In this document: one piece after another, positions 24,164 through 36,119 of the stretch
Position numbering within the stretch: the stretch's first letter is position 1
Layout of the letters: each line of letters begins with the position of its first letter
Assembly: GCA_963978895.1 (NCBI GenBank)
Contig: OZ022246.1
Location: 2,781,612 to 2,845,611 of the forward strand
Origin: Erpobdella octoculata
Taxonomy: Eukaryota; Annelida; Clitellata; Hirudinida; Erpobdellidae
Direction: 5' to 3'
DNA: 64,000 nt
Program-made: the position numbers and the translations under genes
Notes under the pieces: model-generated
Database searches by the model: none
What the model was told of the DNA's origin: nothing
Seen by the model: the letters and a program-made list of their open reading frames with translations, nothing else

Positions 24164-27100
24164 TCATTTGAAACTTTTGACTATTTTTGTTGCAAACTCG
24201 TCGACGACGTTCTGCAGCTCTTCCAGCTCGTATTCCTCCAGGATGAAAAAGTCCTTCAACGAACTCGATTTCTTGAGAGCGCAATGGTAACAGTAGACTA
24301 AATTCTTGCAGGCAAATATGACATTGAAAACTTCCGACTGAAAATAGCCGATATAAAAATAACTTGAAAATAATAGACATTTATCATTTTAAATTGCACA
24401 TAAATCGCGATTAAAAAATATCTATAACTGACCAAGCAGAGTTCACAATAATGAGCCAAATCCTCGGGTAACCTCTCCTGCCTCGTGGTCTTCTTGCCGA
24501 TCCTCTGAACCCTCAAAAGAACTTCTCGGCACTGCCTCAAGCTCGCAGAAACGACTTTGAACAAGTGATCGGCAAATTTTCTACAGGACAAATCTCAAAT
24601 ATAGTTTCATCTATTCGCTCAGTGCATTTGCGAAAAAATTAAAAAAATTAATTAATTTAGCAGTCACCTAACAAGAAAGAAAAAAATAAAATGCAAATAC
24701 AGACATGTTGACAAGAAGCGGTCCATCGCTTCTTATGAAGTACTTTGTCAAATTCCAGGAGACTTGAATGATCGGAACGATGGACTTGTACGGTGGTTGA
24801 AGACGGTTGTATTCGTATCTTTCGATGGCCGATTTGATCTGCCACTCGCTCATCGGGCCCACGTTCCATGCCACGTTGTTACACCATCCCTTTAATGAAT
24901 CACAGATTCATTTAGTTACTAGAATTAAATTATAGACAATGCTATATAAATAGTAAGAATAAAATACTACTACTACTACTAATAATAATAATTTATAAAA
25001 TAATAATGGTGAATAAATAATAATTTAGAAATAATAATTTATAAAATAAAAATTCATTAGAATATTACGTAACGATATCTCAGGAAATAACAAAAATAAA
25101 GGACACAAACACGAACCATGGCTTGGACCCAATGAATCGTGCCAGGTCCTATCCAGATGATGTCGCCCGGTTCTTGGAGTACGTGGTAGACTGGAATGTT
25201 GTTCGCTTCGAGATCCTTCGTGTCGGGCCACCAAGAACCGCTGTTGTAATTCACCCCGTTCCTTAAATGAAAAAATATACTTCTTTTAGGCTCAGTACCA
25301 AATGAATTCAACTTTTTGCCGATCGCTGCCTCACCATAAAACATTCTCTTAAAAAGTTATTCCTATGAAAAAAAAACTTAGTAATTCACACTAAGTACTT
25401 CACACAGATCCTCTGATCACTCTTACTTTTTACAGGCTATCTCTAGTAAGCTAATAATATGCAAAAGCCAACAAACCACCATGCATACTATTGGATGAAA
25501 AATACATAGAGTACTTCACACTGATCAATCTTACTTTTTACAGAGGCTGTGGATGACGCCCCAATATTCCTCGGAGACGGAAAACCACTCGCACGATCCC
25601 GGACCGACGTTTATGTTGACCGCACTGAAGTTGTTGTTTTCTTGGTGTCCTTTTATATACCGATATAAGAGGAAAAACAATTAACTCGCATGTAACATAG
25701 GAATAGGAACAAGATGGTTGACAGACCGGATAGGAACGCGACCGAACGTAAATTAAAACAAAAACGTAAATTTAATCACTCACCGGGAGTTTTACAGCCG
25801 GGAACTTTCATGTAAAGCTGAACCGTGTTGACGCCGAGAACGTTGTGGCCGATGTGATTCAACATATTGCATTCTTTTGCATGAACCTGTAAATCGACAT
25901 GGACTCGTCATTAATTACGGGTCAAACAATACAAAAGTAATAGAAAAAAGCGAAATCAGTATACGAGACTTTAAGAAAGTTTGGCAGCTTTTCCAGTTCA
26001 GCAAGCTGCTCACCCCAAATATTGTGGTTGGATAAGTCGACATTGGTTCCAAAATGAATATTATCCTTTCTGACAAATAAAAAAATGAAAACAAACATAT
26101 ATAAATACAAACATACAAACAAGCAACTGATGAAATATTCAAAAACCAGAGAATTATTTCTAAAATATTCAAACATTAAACACAACTATCTCCTCACCTG
26201 CTGATAATCATTATAAATTCATGATCTCAATTAATTTAAGATAAACAATCACTGAATCACCTGGTAGAAGACCTCGAGAGTCTTAAAGACTCAGCTGGTT
26301 TGGTGGCTTTCAGCTACAAATATTTCAAACAGCTCAGGTATATCGATTACTAGACCTGATATAACATTAATTATATAAAATCACAAAAAAGACCAAAAGT
26401 ACTCACAAAGGACAGCGCTTGGTACTTTGCGTATTCGTCGATGGTCATCGTTGAAGGCCTACTCTGAATGTTCCACACCTTTCCCTGGGAACCCGCGGAT
26501 TTGGTTTTCGAACTGACCGACTTCGTCTGGACTCTGATCTCCATGTTGTATTCGCCGCACGTCTTGCGCAGAGTCGCCGTCGAAAATACTTCGAGTCCTG
26601 CACGACCAATCGATTGATGATGACAATCTCAACTTATTCTATGAAGATGAATAAAAACGCTGACACTATAATCATACAGCGAGATCAATCTTCTAACATG
26701 CATAGATCGCAATAACATTTAAGAACAAGTGAAACAAAAACAAAGTTTTTTAAAAACACACTTTTATATAATCGATTGTGTAGGCCACATTCTGTTACAT
26801 AAACAACGAGCATATTGGCATAGACAATAAATAGTTCGACGAAAATATCACAACTAATTGTTTAATTAAATTTTGTCCAATCGATCCGAAAATTTGATAG
26901 AATGCATTGTTAATAAGTTCGGAGGTATGTTTAAATTTTGAAGTCTCTAGCTCATCGGGAAGTTAGTTTAAAATCGATTGCAAAATCTGACGACAGACAG
27001 ACAGAGAAGTCAAGTTAAGTAAAAATGTGTAAAAATGAAAAACATAACAAAAACTATTGGTTTATAACTGCATATTATAAAGAACAACTCACTTATTTCA

Positions 27101-28333
27101 CAACTGCATAGATAAATGCATAGTATAATAAAAACAACTCACCTATTTCCTAACTGCATAGATGAATGCATAATATGAAAAAACTCACTCACTTATTTTA
27201 ATAGCATTACATAATCCTTTTAGAATGCAGCAACGTTGCGCTGAACAATATTCATACAAAGACTGGCTGTGGGCGTGTTTGAAGTTTGCGACCTGGAAAG
27301 CAACACAAAAGCATGATTCCCTGATTATAACTTCGAAAAACACTTGAAATATTATTCAAGGATCATCGAACAATCCGAACCTGAACTCCGGGAAAGGGCG
27401 GACGCATTGGCACCTCACCGTCTGTTTGTGGCGCACGAGGGGGCTGGGGGGGATTGCGTGGATCCCCGAATTCTGGCAGCAAGCACAACATCGAGTTTTC
27501 ATCGACCCCTGGATGCAACGAACATAAAATAACTTTAAAACCCAGGAAATGTCGATCAACCATGAAAAAATCTCGGAATTATTACCGGAACATTCAGCAA
27601 CTTCGTCGGTGCAGTATAACTGCTCGCTTTTGGTTTCTGGCGATTCAAAATTTCCTTCTGTGGCAATTCCACAAGTGCTTGAAACCTTTACATCTTCAAA
27701 TGGATTAACGGCCGAGCCGCCTACGGCCAACTCGTCAGCCTGGTAAACTGAGCCAACAAGTTCATCACGGACACCCGGTCCTTTTTGGCTCAAATGTCCA
27801 TAACTCAAGCCACAAGACGTCAACTGAGGTGATGATTTTTCGCAGGAACCAGCTGCAACTATGGAGGAATCGCGTTCAGAATATTGCCGAAATTCAAGAC
27901 AGGAGAAGGTTGACTGAACTCGTTCGGCTGATTTCTTTTCGAAAGCTTCGCAATCAGTCTGCGCCGATTCGGTTTCGCCGAGAACATTTAACAGCAGGAG
28001 TTGATTAGATATATCTAAATCCTTGTTTTGAACACGTTTGCTCGGCTCCTCAGCAACAGAAGTAAGGATTTTATCGCTTGTTGTATCGATAACATTCGAA
28101 CCACATTTTTTATCGTTCCTTTCCTTCGGGCGGTGCTGCTCAGAGTTACCACAGGTTTCCCATTCACTCTGGAAAATATAAAACAACCTTAGATAACAAA
28201 CACGTTGGTAGAGCATAGAAACACAAACAGAGACCAAAACACTTAAAAAAAAAAAACAAATATAATACGACAATGAACCGGGTTCCTCCTGCAATCCTCA
28301 GCAACTTTGATGAAAGATGCCGAGAGATCGAAA
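24164..28333 (-). CDS. KDM6 (UTX/JMJD3)-type JmjC histone H3K27 demethylase
   Basis: Minus-strand exons: 28279-28333 (less certain), 27586-28168, 27381-27508, 27193-27292, 26407-26597, 26261-26313, 25970-26069, 25784-25886, 25535-25649, 25117-25261, 24705-24889, 24433-24580 and 24164-24337 (TGA). From 28168 on they give 674 aa with every phase closed. KDM6 enzymes remove H3K27 methyl groups using Fe(II) and 2-oxoglutarate. Seen: the JmjC region with the Fe ligands HQENNNF (His and Glu) and GTIHWVQ (distal His), the linker motif [33 protein letters not shown], and the C-terminal zinc module with HYCELC and CYHC. The region upstream of the JmjC is long, acidic and Ser-rich. No TPR repeats, typical of UTX, are seen before 28333. 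The 53-bp exon at 26261-26313 is supported by phase only. Confidence 0.92.
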
Positions 28334-30650
28334 CTACACACAGAAAAGGAACCATATAACAGTCAGCATTAGAATAGATAGATATAAGCAGGCAATTGAA
28401 AAAAAATGTTGTTGTAGGCCAATTATTTCTAGCTGATTGTGAAGGTCATTGAAGAGATAAGGATGAAGATGGATAAATACTAATTATACCAGCTTCGAGA
28501 TACTGGGATAATAAATAAGTCATTTGCTGTCATTGGGTATGAATTCGTTGAGAAAAGTGATGCTTAAATAAGAAGAATTCTGTTCAATTTTGAATTCCTT
28601 ATATTAACTTCACTGCCGGTCTTGCTTGCTTGAATGTTTGCAAACCTTGAAAATGAAATTTAACTAACTTCCCATTATTCAAACAAGCTGAAATTTAAAA
28701 TATAGGCTCATTCCTGATGACAATGAAGAAGTATGAAGTATTATAGTTTAAAAATAATTTGAAAATTTTTTTTTATTAAAAATAATAATTATCTATGTTT
28801 TAAAAAAATTTACAATTGAGAAGCTGGCAAACCTTGAAATATAAGGAATTTGTAAAAAAAAAATTGTTTTTTACGGCTGACTTGTTAAATTGTACACAAA
28901 CTGGGTCAAATAAAGTTTGTTGATCATGTATGCAACATGCAGACTGCTTGTTAAGAAGTATAGACAAGCAAAGGCATCTACCTTTTCAAAAAGTATCGAG
29001 TGGGATTGTATTTCATCTTTTTAAGAAGTATGGAGCAGCAGGGTATTTCATCTTTTAAATAAGTATGGAGTGACAGAGTATTTCAACTTTTCAAGAATTA
29101 TGGAGTGATAATGAGTTAATCTACCTATTTTTTGAGAAATGTGGCTAGCAGAGTAATCGGCCTTTTCCCAGAAGCATAGAGTTGCAAGGTAATATACTTT
29201 TTCTAAAGAATGTGTGAGAGAGAAATTAATGAAAGTGAGCACTCCAGTCATAGATATTGAAGTGAACTGATAAAAAGGTTTTACTTTTAAGGTCAAGTAA
29301 ATAAAAAATTTGAAGACATGATTTTTCCAAAAAATAAAGTTTAATAAAGCATTGAGTGTGGCACTCGGCTACGTTGTCACATATTTAAAATTTATTCCAA
29401 ACGTTTTAGACCTCTAGCTAGAAGAAAAGTTGGCTAAAAATTGCTTATACGATTTGACCTAAACAGACGATGGGACAAAGACAGTTATTTTAAGCACATA
29501 AAAGGCCATCAATGATACTCGCTTTATAGTTTAACAAAATAAAGAAGTGCAGAACAAATGATAAATTTGAACACACCATTTTTTATATCGATCAAGCCAA
29601 AAAGTGAACAAGATATAGTCGTAACAATAATCCTGGATTTCAGTATCTGTTTTTTCGTATTAATATTTTATAAATAGAGACAACTTTAGTAAAATTAAAC
29701 AAGCATAATTTTAACTTTTTTAAAAATTTATTTACAACATCTCACAAGGACTAGTTTCGTTGCCGTGGTTGAAATAACAAAAAACTTGTATTAAAAATAT
29801 CCTTTGTAAGAAGACTAAAAGATGCCGACAGTATTGTCTCTCCAAATCAATTTATAATAGTCGATCGACGCGTGCGTGGTGTGGCACTCGGCTACATTGT
29901 CAACAGAGCTGTTCGACACTGATTTGATACTTCAGCTGTGTATGAGGTTAATTCACAAAAACCGTGCAACGAGTCTTTCACTCTCAGTCAATACAAAATA
30001 GAAGTTGACTACTGGTGGTCTCCAAATCCATATATGTGTCACGAAGACACGTAACAAACTGCAACAGATGGTAAAAATCTTGCTAATCAACCAGAAAAAC
30101 TTGAATTTGTGAAACAAGCACATGATTAAATTTTGAAATTTAAAACTTTTATAACGAGAGTTATCAATTGTCTATTGAGGTTAAGAAAAATCCTTCTACA
30201 ATTAATTACTTGTTTGAATATATTATATAAATAAAATTAGCCTATTATTTTAAACCAGAGATTATTTATAATTTATATGGATCAAAAACTTTACAAATAA
30301 TTTATTCAAATTAATTTGCGTAAATTCCCGTTCAATCAATGTAGTTTGTATAGAGATAAATCCGAAATTATCAACCAACCGAATTTTTCTTTTTTAGTAC
30401 TAGTTTAATCTTTAAACTGTTTCCAGTAAACGCTGAAAAATCCCCCATCCCTCTCTCAAAGAAAGCAACACTCGTTTCCGAAACTTAAAAACATAAGTTA
30501 TTATTGTATTTAGAAAAAGAAAAAACAGCTGTGTGCTGCTAATCGTACGAAGCAGAAAAGAGCCAGATGTTACATTTTAGTTTTGTAATAATGTTAAAAT
30601 ATTTTCTAAACAATTAAAAACACCAACTATTTTTCTATAATTTCATATAT
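28334..30650. other. intergenic, possible KDM6 upstream region
   Basis: AT-rich. A degenerate tandem array of about 40 bp (core: aagtatggagtgacagagta) lies at 28990-29225. The 'gtgtggcactcggctac' block occurs twice, at about 29354 and 29880. No TPR-coding or other exon was recognised on either strand. Confidence 0.5.
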
Positions 30651-30689
30651 ATACATAGATATATATATATAATATATAAGGATATATTA

Positions 30690-30840
<151 letters not shown>

Positions 30841-30941
30841 TAAATTAAATTACATTTAAAATTGTCTGTTTCCAGCTTTGACGTTAGTTAAGCCATGCGT
30901 AAAACGTCAAGTATAATAAAGAAAGAACTCATTGTTTTAAA

Positions 30942-32687
30942 ATGAGCATACAAATTTATCAGCCTTTGTCTTTGAAAATATCTTGTACAGACTTTGCGTT
31001 GTTCAACTTTAAAACTATTTTTCTTGATTTTTCTATTGAAAGAAAAGGACTTAGTTATCAACTTAAGAAAAACGTGAGGTTGTCATCACATCTATTGCAA
31101 GTACTAGTTTCTAGAAGTCAGGAATTGGGAACAGGAATATGCAACGATTATTTGGTGCCGTGTTTGACAGAATGTCACGATTATAAGTATTGTAATAATA
31201 ATAATATTGTCATCAAACATTTAGATGTTAAAAAACTGATGATACCACTAAGAAACCTGATTAAAAAAGTTAAACTGTCAAAAATATCAGTTACTCTTTG
31301 TCTTCGTGAAAATCAATTACATAAAGATGCTGCTTATTTAATGTTATATAGGACTGTTAGAGAAGCTGCGCATTTGTCTATAAATTTGGAAAAGTTAGAA
31401 TTTGATTCTAATTGCGATATCTTGGAACGATACCACAAAGTGACTAAAAATAAAACTACGGTTTGGATGTGTCCAAACCTGAAACAACTTTTTGTACGTT
31501 GTTTCTGTAATCGGAATCATTCTAGATCAGACTTAATAAGTCTTCTTAAAATTGCTTTTCCCTGCAAGAATCTAAAAGCCTTGAAGATATCTGGTTGTGA
31601 ATTAACCTTAAATTTATTGGAAAAGTTGAGAACATTTTGTAACCTTAAAAAATTGGCTTTAAGCAATTTAAATAATGGATCTTTAGATGATTTGATTTGC
31701 GTTTTAACTAATTTGTCAAAACTTGTTTGGTTGGATATTAGTAATAACAAATTCTGCAATATTTCTATGGAATCTAATCGCCAGAAATTATATCAACTTA
31801 TCGACTCTTTGCCTCTCCTAATGCACTTTGATATAAGTTCCATCTGGTTTGAAACAAAAAGACCAGTACCATGGTCTCATAAAAGACAGTTTTCTTATTT
31901 GGGCATGTATTTTTATACATATTTCTGTAGCAACATTTTTTCATACACTAATTGTGGTGATGTCGGAACTTTCAGAACCGTTAAAGGACTGGTAGCATCG
32001 TTGAAATACAACTTAGCAAAAAGAGAACTTTATCTTAGAGGATTGTCGTTGTTGGAAGAGTTGATTGAGGTTTTATATTTTACTCAAAGTGTAGATTGCA
32101 AACTTTCAATTATTTTCAAATTGTTGTACAAAGGATTGAGCTATTATGAAGATGATTATGACGTCGGAGAAAAAATCTGTAAGTTATTCGTGCGTTTAGC
32201 GGAAAATTTTCTTAAGTGTCGAAGCAAAATTAAAAAAACCGTACAAGTGATTTTGTACCAAATTGGAAATGGAAGTTTTAAGGATATTAGAATTAGCCAG
32301 ATTTCAAAATTACACTTTGGAAATGGTTTCGTGCATGAATTTGTTAATAACAGTTCATGGCTGTTGACGGTTCGTTTTTGTGGAATTAAATCAGATTATA
32401 TATAGATAATTATTTGTCGAAATGCATACATTATTACTATTGGAGAGATAAATGGCTGCATCCTATGGCTATAAATATTTGGACAAGTGTTTTGAATCAT
32501 TCAACTTTGAAAACATTTCAATACGAAATTGAACTAATCGTAAATAATCAAGAAGAATATAAACAAGCTCTCATTGATTGGGGATTCAAAGATTACAAAA
32601 TCGTAAATAATCGTTTCACATATCAATTTGGCTACATTGATACAAATAAGGCTCATGACAACGACGCTGCCAATATAAAGGATGATG

Positions 32688-32725
<38 letters not shown>

Positions 32726-32908
32726 GACGATGATTCCATAATCTATCATCACGAGAAAAATAATGTCATTCTCATTAATGATGATGGTATCGTCGTACAT
32801 AATGAACATGTTGGTATCATCGTACTTGATGATGATGATGACTGGGATTCCGATGAGGAACGAAAAAATTACGTCGATGATGATAATTGTCAATATTACG
32901 ATTTTTAA
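30942..32908 (+). pseudogene. ZYG11-like LRR protein gene, copy 1, frameshifted
   Basis: Nearly identical at DNA level to the intact copy at 39211-41295. The frame is open from ATG 30942 to a premature TAG at 32403-32405 (487 aa). Relative to copy 2, the DNA has two extra bases in a short TA run (ttatatatagataatt against ttatatagatcatt). The rest stays open in the shifted frame (32414-32908) and ends in the same Asp-rich tail and CQYYDF. Copy 1 therefore lacks the C-terminal third if translated from the main start. The 487-aa product would keep the N-terminal box and LRRs. Either a young pseudogene or a shortened paralogue. The 5' flank shared with copy 2 includes a tgtttccag acceptor, so a spliced 5' UTR is possible. 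Confidence 0.85.
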
Positions 32909-32994
32909 AGCTGCTTTTGAGGTCTATAGCTACCAACCGCAGATTTTTTGTAATTCGTATGTTTAATGTATTTTTCTTTTTCATTGCCTTTTTC

Positions 32995-33185
32995 TTGCTT
33001 TTTTCTTTTTCTTTTTTTCTTTTTTTTTCTCTTTCTCTTTTTTTCTCATTCTTTTTTCTTTATTTTTTTCTTGTCTTTCTCTTTTTTCTTATTTCTCTTT
33101 TTTCTCTTCTTTTTTTTCTTATCTCTCTTTTTTCTTTTCTCTCTTTTTTCTTATCTCTCTTTTTCTCTCTCTCTCTCTTTTTTCA
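32995..33185. repeat. T/C-rich low-complexity tract
   Basis: About 190 bp of almost pure pyrimidine (tttttctttt, tctctctttttt). Open frames across it are artefacts. Confidence 0.95.
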
Positions 33186-33418
33186 ATAGACGTAAATTCG
33201 GCATTTTCCATGGGAGGCAAAATTTTCCTGCCATTACATAGCTTACTGACAGGGTTACCCAGTGTTTACCGGGTTTTTTGGTTAATTTTTTTCTCTTTTT
33301 TTCAAATGAAACGTCAAATAAATAACAGTTTTTTTAATTTTTCAAAATTTTCTTATTAATGAAATGTTCATGCCTGGATGTGATAAGCGAATGCTTTCAC
33401 ACACACATTACCTATATA

Positions 33419-33630
33419 CAGGGTGGCCCAAAAAAGTGAGACGGTTTCAAATTTAGACGAAATATTTCCAAATAAACAAAATATTACCTCGATGATCTTA
33501 CTTACTAACTCTAATCATAATGTCGATATTAAGTTAATTTTCGGTTGCCATCTTTGACTTTTAGTGTGATCAGAGAATGCAATAATTAAAAAACATATTA
33601 TAGGGTCGTCTCACTTTTTTGGCCACCCTG
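33419..33630. mobile_element. MITE, mariner-like ends, 212 bp
   Basis: Terminal inverted repeats: left starts cagggtggcccaaaaaagtg, right reads the same on the minus strand with one base fewer (cagggtggccaaaaaagtga). The arms are about 24 bp. The left flank ends in TA. There is no coding capacity. The end sequence is of the CAGGGTGGCC type common in Tc1/mariner-derived MITEs. Confidence 0.8.
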
Positions 33631-33727
33631 CTTATAAAAATGACTGTGTGTGTGTGTATGGACTTTGTGCATTGATACACCATTCATCTGATCGTAATAA
33701 AATTTCAACACAACCTTGAGAGTCACA

Positions 33728-34035
33728 AAATGAGCGGAGCGGGAGCGGTAGAGTGAGCGAAACAGAAACTAACGAATGAGCGGGAACGGAAACAGGAAAA
33801 TAAGCGGGAACAAAAACAGGAAAATAAGCGGGAACGGAAAAGCGACTGAAAGCAAAAGAGCGAGCGAGAAAAAGAAAATGACCGAAAACGGGAGTGCAAG
33901 CAGTAGCGAGAAAGCGAATGGGAGCGGGATAGAGATCGGGAACGGGAGAGCAACCAGAAACGGAAGAGCAAGCGGGAACGGAAAAGCGACCGGGAGCGTG
34001 AAATCAAGCGGGAAAAAATGGGAGCGAAAGAGAAA
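33728..34035. repeat. purine-rich GCGGGAACGG array
   Basis: Degenerate units of about 12-18 bp (gagcgggaacggaaa, agcgagaaag). This is the complement of the CGCTTTCCCG family at 21805, 60360 and 61965. Confidence 0.75.
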
Positions 34036-34447
34036 AAAATAGAAAAACCTCGGGCATCGCCGAGTACTCCACTAGTATCTATATAAATATGTAGGTAGTA
34101 AGTACAAGCAGGGAGGAGTGAAAAGATGAATCTCCAACTAGAGTATCAATTGATATTTTTTGGGTATAATACCTTGTTTTTGGAAAATGCCTGTAGTTTT
34201 TTTGGAAGAAAAAAGTGGAATTCCTTGAAAAAAAATTTGAAAAATACTTACGACTATCCCTCACCGGTTATTAGCTTTTTTGAAGAAAATATCAAAAAAA
34301 TGTCAAAAGGATCTCTCCAGAAATTTCTGGATCCGCCATTGGATATAGGGGGAGGGGTTGAATGATTTAAGCATAATGCAGGGGCAAGTAAAAAAATTTC
34401 CAAATTGAGTGCATAAAATTTTGTTTTATTTGTGTGCAATTTTTTTT

Positions 34448-34593
34448 ATAATAGTTTATAGTCCTTTACACCAGGTGTTTTAAGACTGAAATATCTTTAT
34501 GTAGGAAGCACCTAAGTACTTCCTGTCGTGGATCATAATTTGTTCCTTTTAACTTTTCCCTTCTCCTTTCTCCAGGCTTGGGACTGGCTCGCA
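34448..34593 (-). repeat. dispersed repeat, copy B (inverted relative to 1-150)
   Basis: The reverse complement matches the window start over about 140 bp with small gaps, including 'agtcccaagcctggagaaag' and the A-rich end. Confidence 0.75.
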
Positions 34594-34779
34594 ATTAGCG
34601 AGGCGGAGTTTTTGTGTGTACGATAAATATTGATAACTTTGATGTAAACAGCTGTGAATGAATCAACATTGTATCAATACCACTAATAGGCTAAATTTCC
34701 ACGAGTTGCTGATTGTATTTTTTGCACAGAAAACAGCTAATCTTAGGACCAGCGCTGATACACAACTTATTACTCTGCA

Positions 34780-35045
34780 TTTATTGGTAAATCTAGCATC
34801 AAGCTCAGATATAAAGTTGTTTACACACGCAAAAAAGATTCCAATACACATTGAATCAACACGAGGTTAAGTAAAGTTAAAATAAATATTTTATATAATA
34901 AACTCTACTTGAAAAAATTGTTTAGAAATCAAGGGTGGGGGCAAATTGTCTTCACATGCCAGAAAGATTTCAATACGTATTGAATCATTACTAGGTTAAG
35001 TAAAATTAAAATTAAAAAAATATATAAAGTAAACTTTAGGAAAAA
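34780..35045. repeat. two-unit diverged tandem duplication
   Basis: Two units of about 125 bp share blocks such as ttgaatcaacacgaggttaag (approximate), aagtaaa(g/a)ttaaaat and the following AT-rich end. A C14-15 run follows at about 35080. Confidence 0.55.
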
Positions 35046-35164
35046 AAATTAAAATTGTAAAAATCAGGGAGTGCAAATGCCCCCCCCCCCCCCCTGCTCC
35101 CCGCAATTTACAACTCTGCCTCTTTCTCTTTTTCTCGGTGGAATCAAGCTATAGATATAAACTA

Positions 35165-35535
35165 TTCATAGAACTTCAGTCTTCTCAACAAAGACAAATT
35201 TTTGTAAGTTGGAAACCATTGGGTTGACTTTACAGTAATCTGTGCTAAAATGAACCTGCATGTCATCCGCAAAATAATAATCCGTGATACTCAAAAATAT
35301 TTTCACGAATAATCTTAGACTAAGGACCGAACCTCAAGTAACTACAGTCGGCTTTGACATCAAAGGCTAACAAAAGTAAGAGCAAAACCATTCCAGTATG
35401 ATATCAAAAATGTCGAAGCCACGTTGAAAAACTCAACATCATACCTGAAGAAGCGCTGATCCACCATATTGAACGTGGCAGACATATCAAGAAGAACAAA
35501 ATTTGAATCTGGCTGAGTAATTAAGTTGTTACTAC
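35165..35535 (-). mobile_element. LINE reverse transcriptase remnant
   Basis: On the minus strand 35360-35535 reads SNFVLLDMSATFNMVDQ, the conserved RT block (LLDLSAAFDTVDH in CR1/L2/Jockey-type elements). Farther along in a shifted frame come SVLSLRLFV and FADDMQVHF, the catalytic YADD-type box (FADD at 35262-35273). The frameshift shows decay. It lies on the strand opposite to, and just upstream of, the NADAR exons. Confidence 0.8.
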
Positions 35536-35598
35536 TCAAGTTGTACTTGAGTACGAGTACGAGTACCATTTCTGATGTTTTAATTTAAATTTATTTAG

Positions 35599-36033
35599 TC
35601 TTGTTTGGTGATCTGGAGAAAGCCAAATTGATTGGAGCCGCCAGAGAAACGACTGCCACCAGGACTCTAGCCAGTTATGTGGCAAATTTCAATAGAGAGA
35701 AATGGATAAATAGTCGTAAGGCGCTGATTGTGCAAGCAGCTCTGCAAATGGTGATAAAAATTTGTTTTAAACGCAATTTCATTTAATTTTAGTAATTTTA
35801 TTGTTAAATTTGTTTAATTTACAATTCATAAAATAACTCACATTTTTATTTAATTTACGCAGGTACTTCATAATGATCTATTCAGAAATGCTTTGCTAGC
35901 AACCGGTGATGCAGAATTGTACTTCCAAGGTGGAAGAACACTTGGCGTACACATTGATGACAATGGTGTGAGGTCAGGCAAGAACCTGGCCGGTAAGGCC
36001 TTGAAAATTGTCCGAGAAATTCTTCAAAATTAG
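35599..36033 (+). CDS. NADAR-domain protein, C-terminal part only
   Basis: Two exons in phase: 35599-35750 and 35863-36033 (TAG). The first reads LFGDLEKAKLIGAA..., the second VLHNDLFRNALLATGDAELY...SGKNLAGKALKIVREILQN. These match the second half of the NADAR (YbiA/DUF1768) fold: FGD..KA, the (L)LATGDAEL block, and the closing G-x-N-x-x-G-x-x-L-x-x-V-R motif. Known NADAR proteins are N-glycosidases acting on riboflavin precursors or ADP-ribosylated substrates. The N-terminal half with the F-x-N-F-Y block is not visible upstream; a LINE remnant lies there instead. Either the first exons are lost (pseudogene) or they lie far upstream. AATAAA is at 36084-36089. Confidence 0.72.
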
Positions 36034-36083
36034 AGAACTTTGATTTTAAAACAATTTGAAAAAAACATTGTTTCTTTAAATTT

Positions 36084-36089
36084 AATAAA
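36084..36089 (+). terminator. polyadenylation signal AATAAA
   Basis: Lies 50 bp after the stop of the NADAR exon. Confidence 0.6.
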
Positions 36090-36119
36090 TGATTGGACTT
36101 GACATCAGTTGTGTTTGGT

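Larger units (their letters stand above)
33246..34085. mobile_element. composite repeat bounded by TTACCC..GTTGCC-type ends
   Basis: The left end (gggttacccagtgtttaccg at about 33252) and the reverse complement of the right end (gtactcggcgatgcccgagg at about 34045-34065) are the same motif in opposite orientation. The motif recurs at 60301-60340 (gattacccgacgttgccggg). Inside lie a MITE (33419-33630) and a purine-rich gcgggaacgg array (33728-34035). It may be a non-autonomous transposon or two head-to-head copies. Confidence 0.45.

Noticed and set aside
28713..28745. Another CTGATGA followed by GAAG, tested as a hammerhead core
   Set aside because: No GAAA at the right distance and no pairing stems.
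31517..31759. Minus-strand frame opposite ZYG11-like copy 1 (and its twin at 39786-40046)
   Set aside because: Antisense shadows of the LRR coding region, conserved only because the copies are nearly identical.
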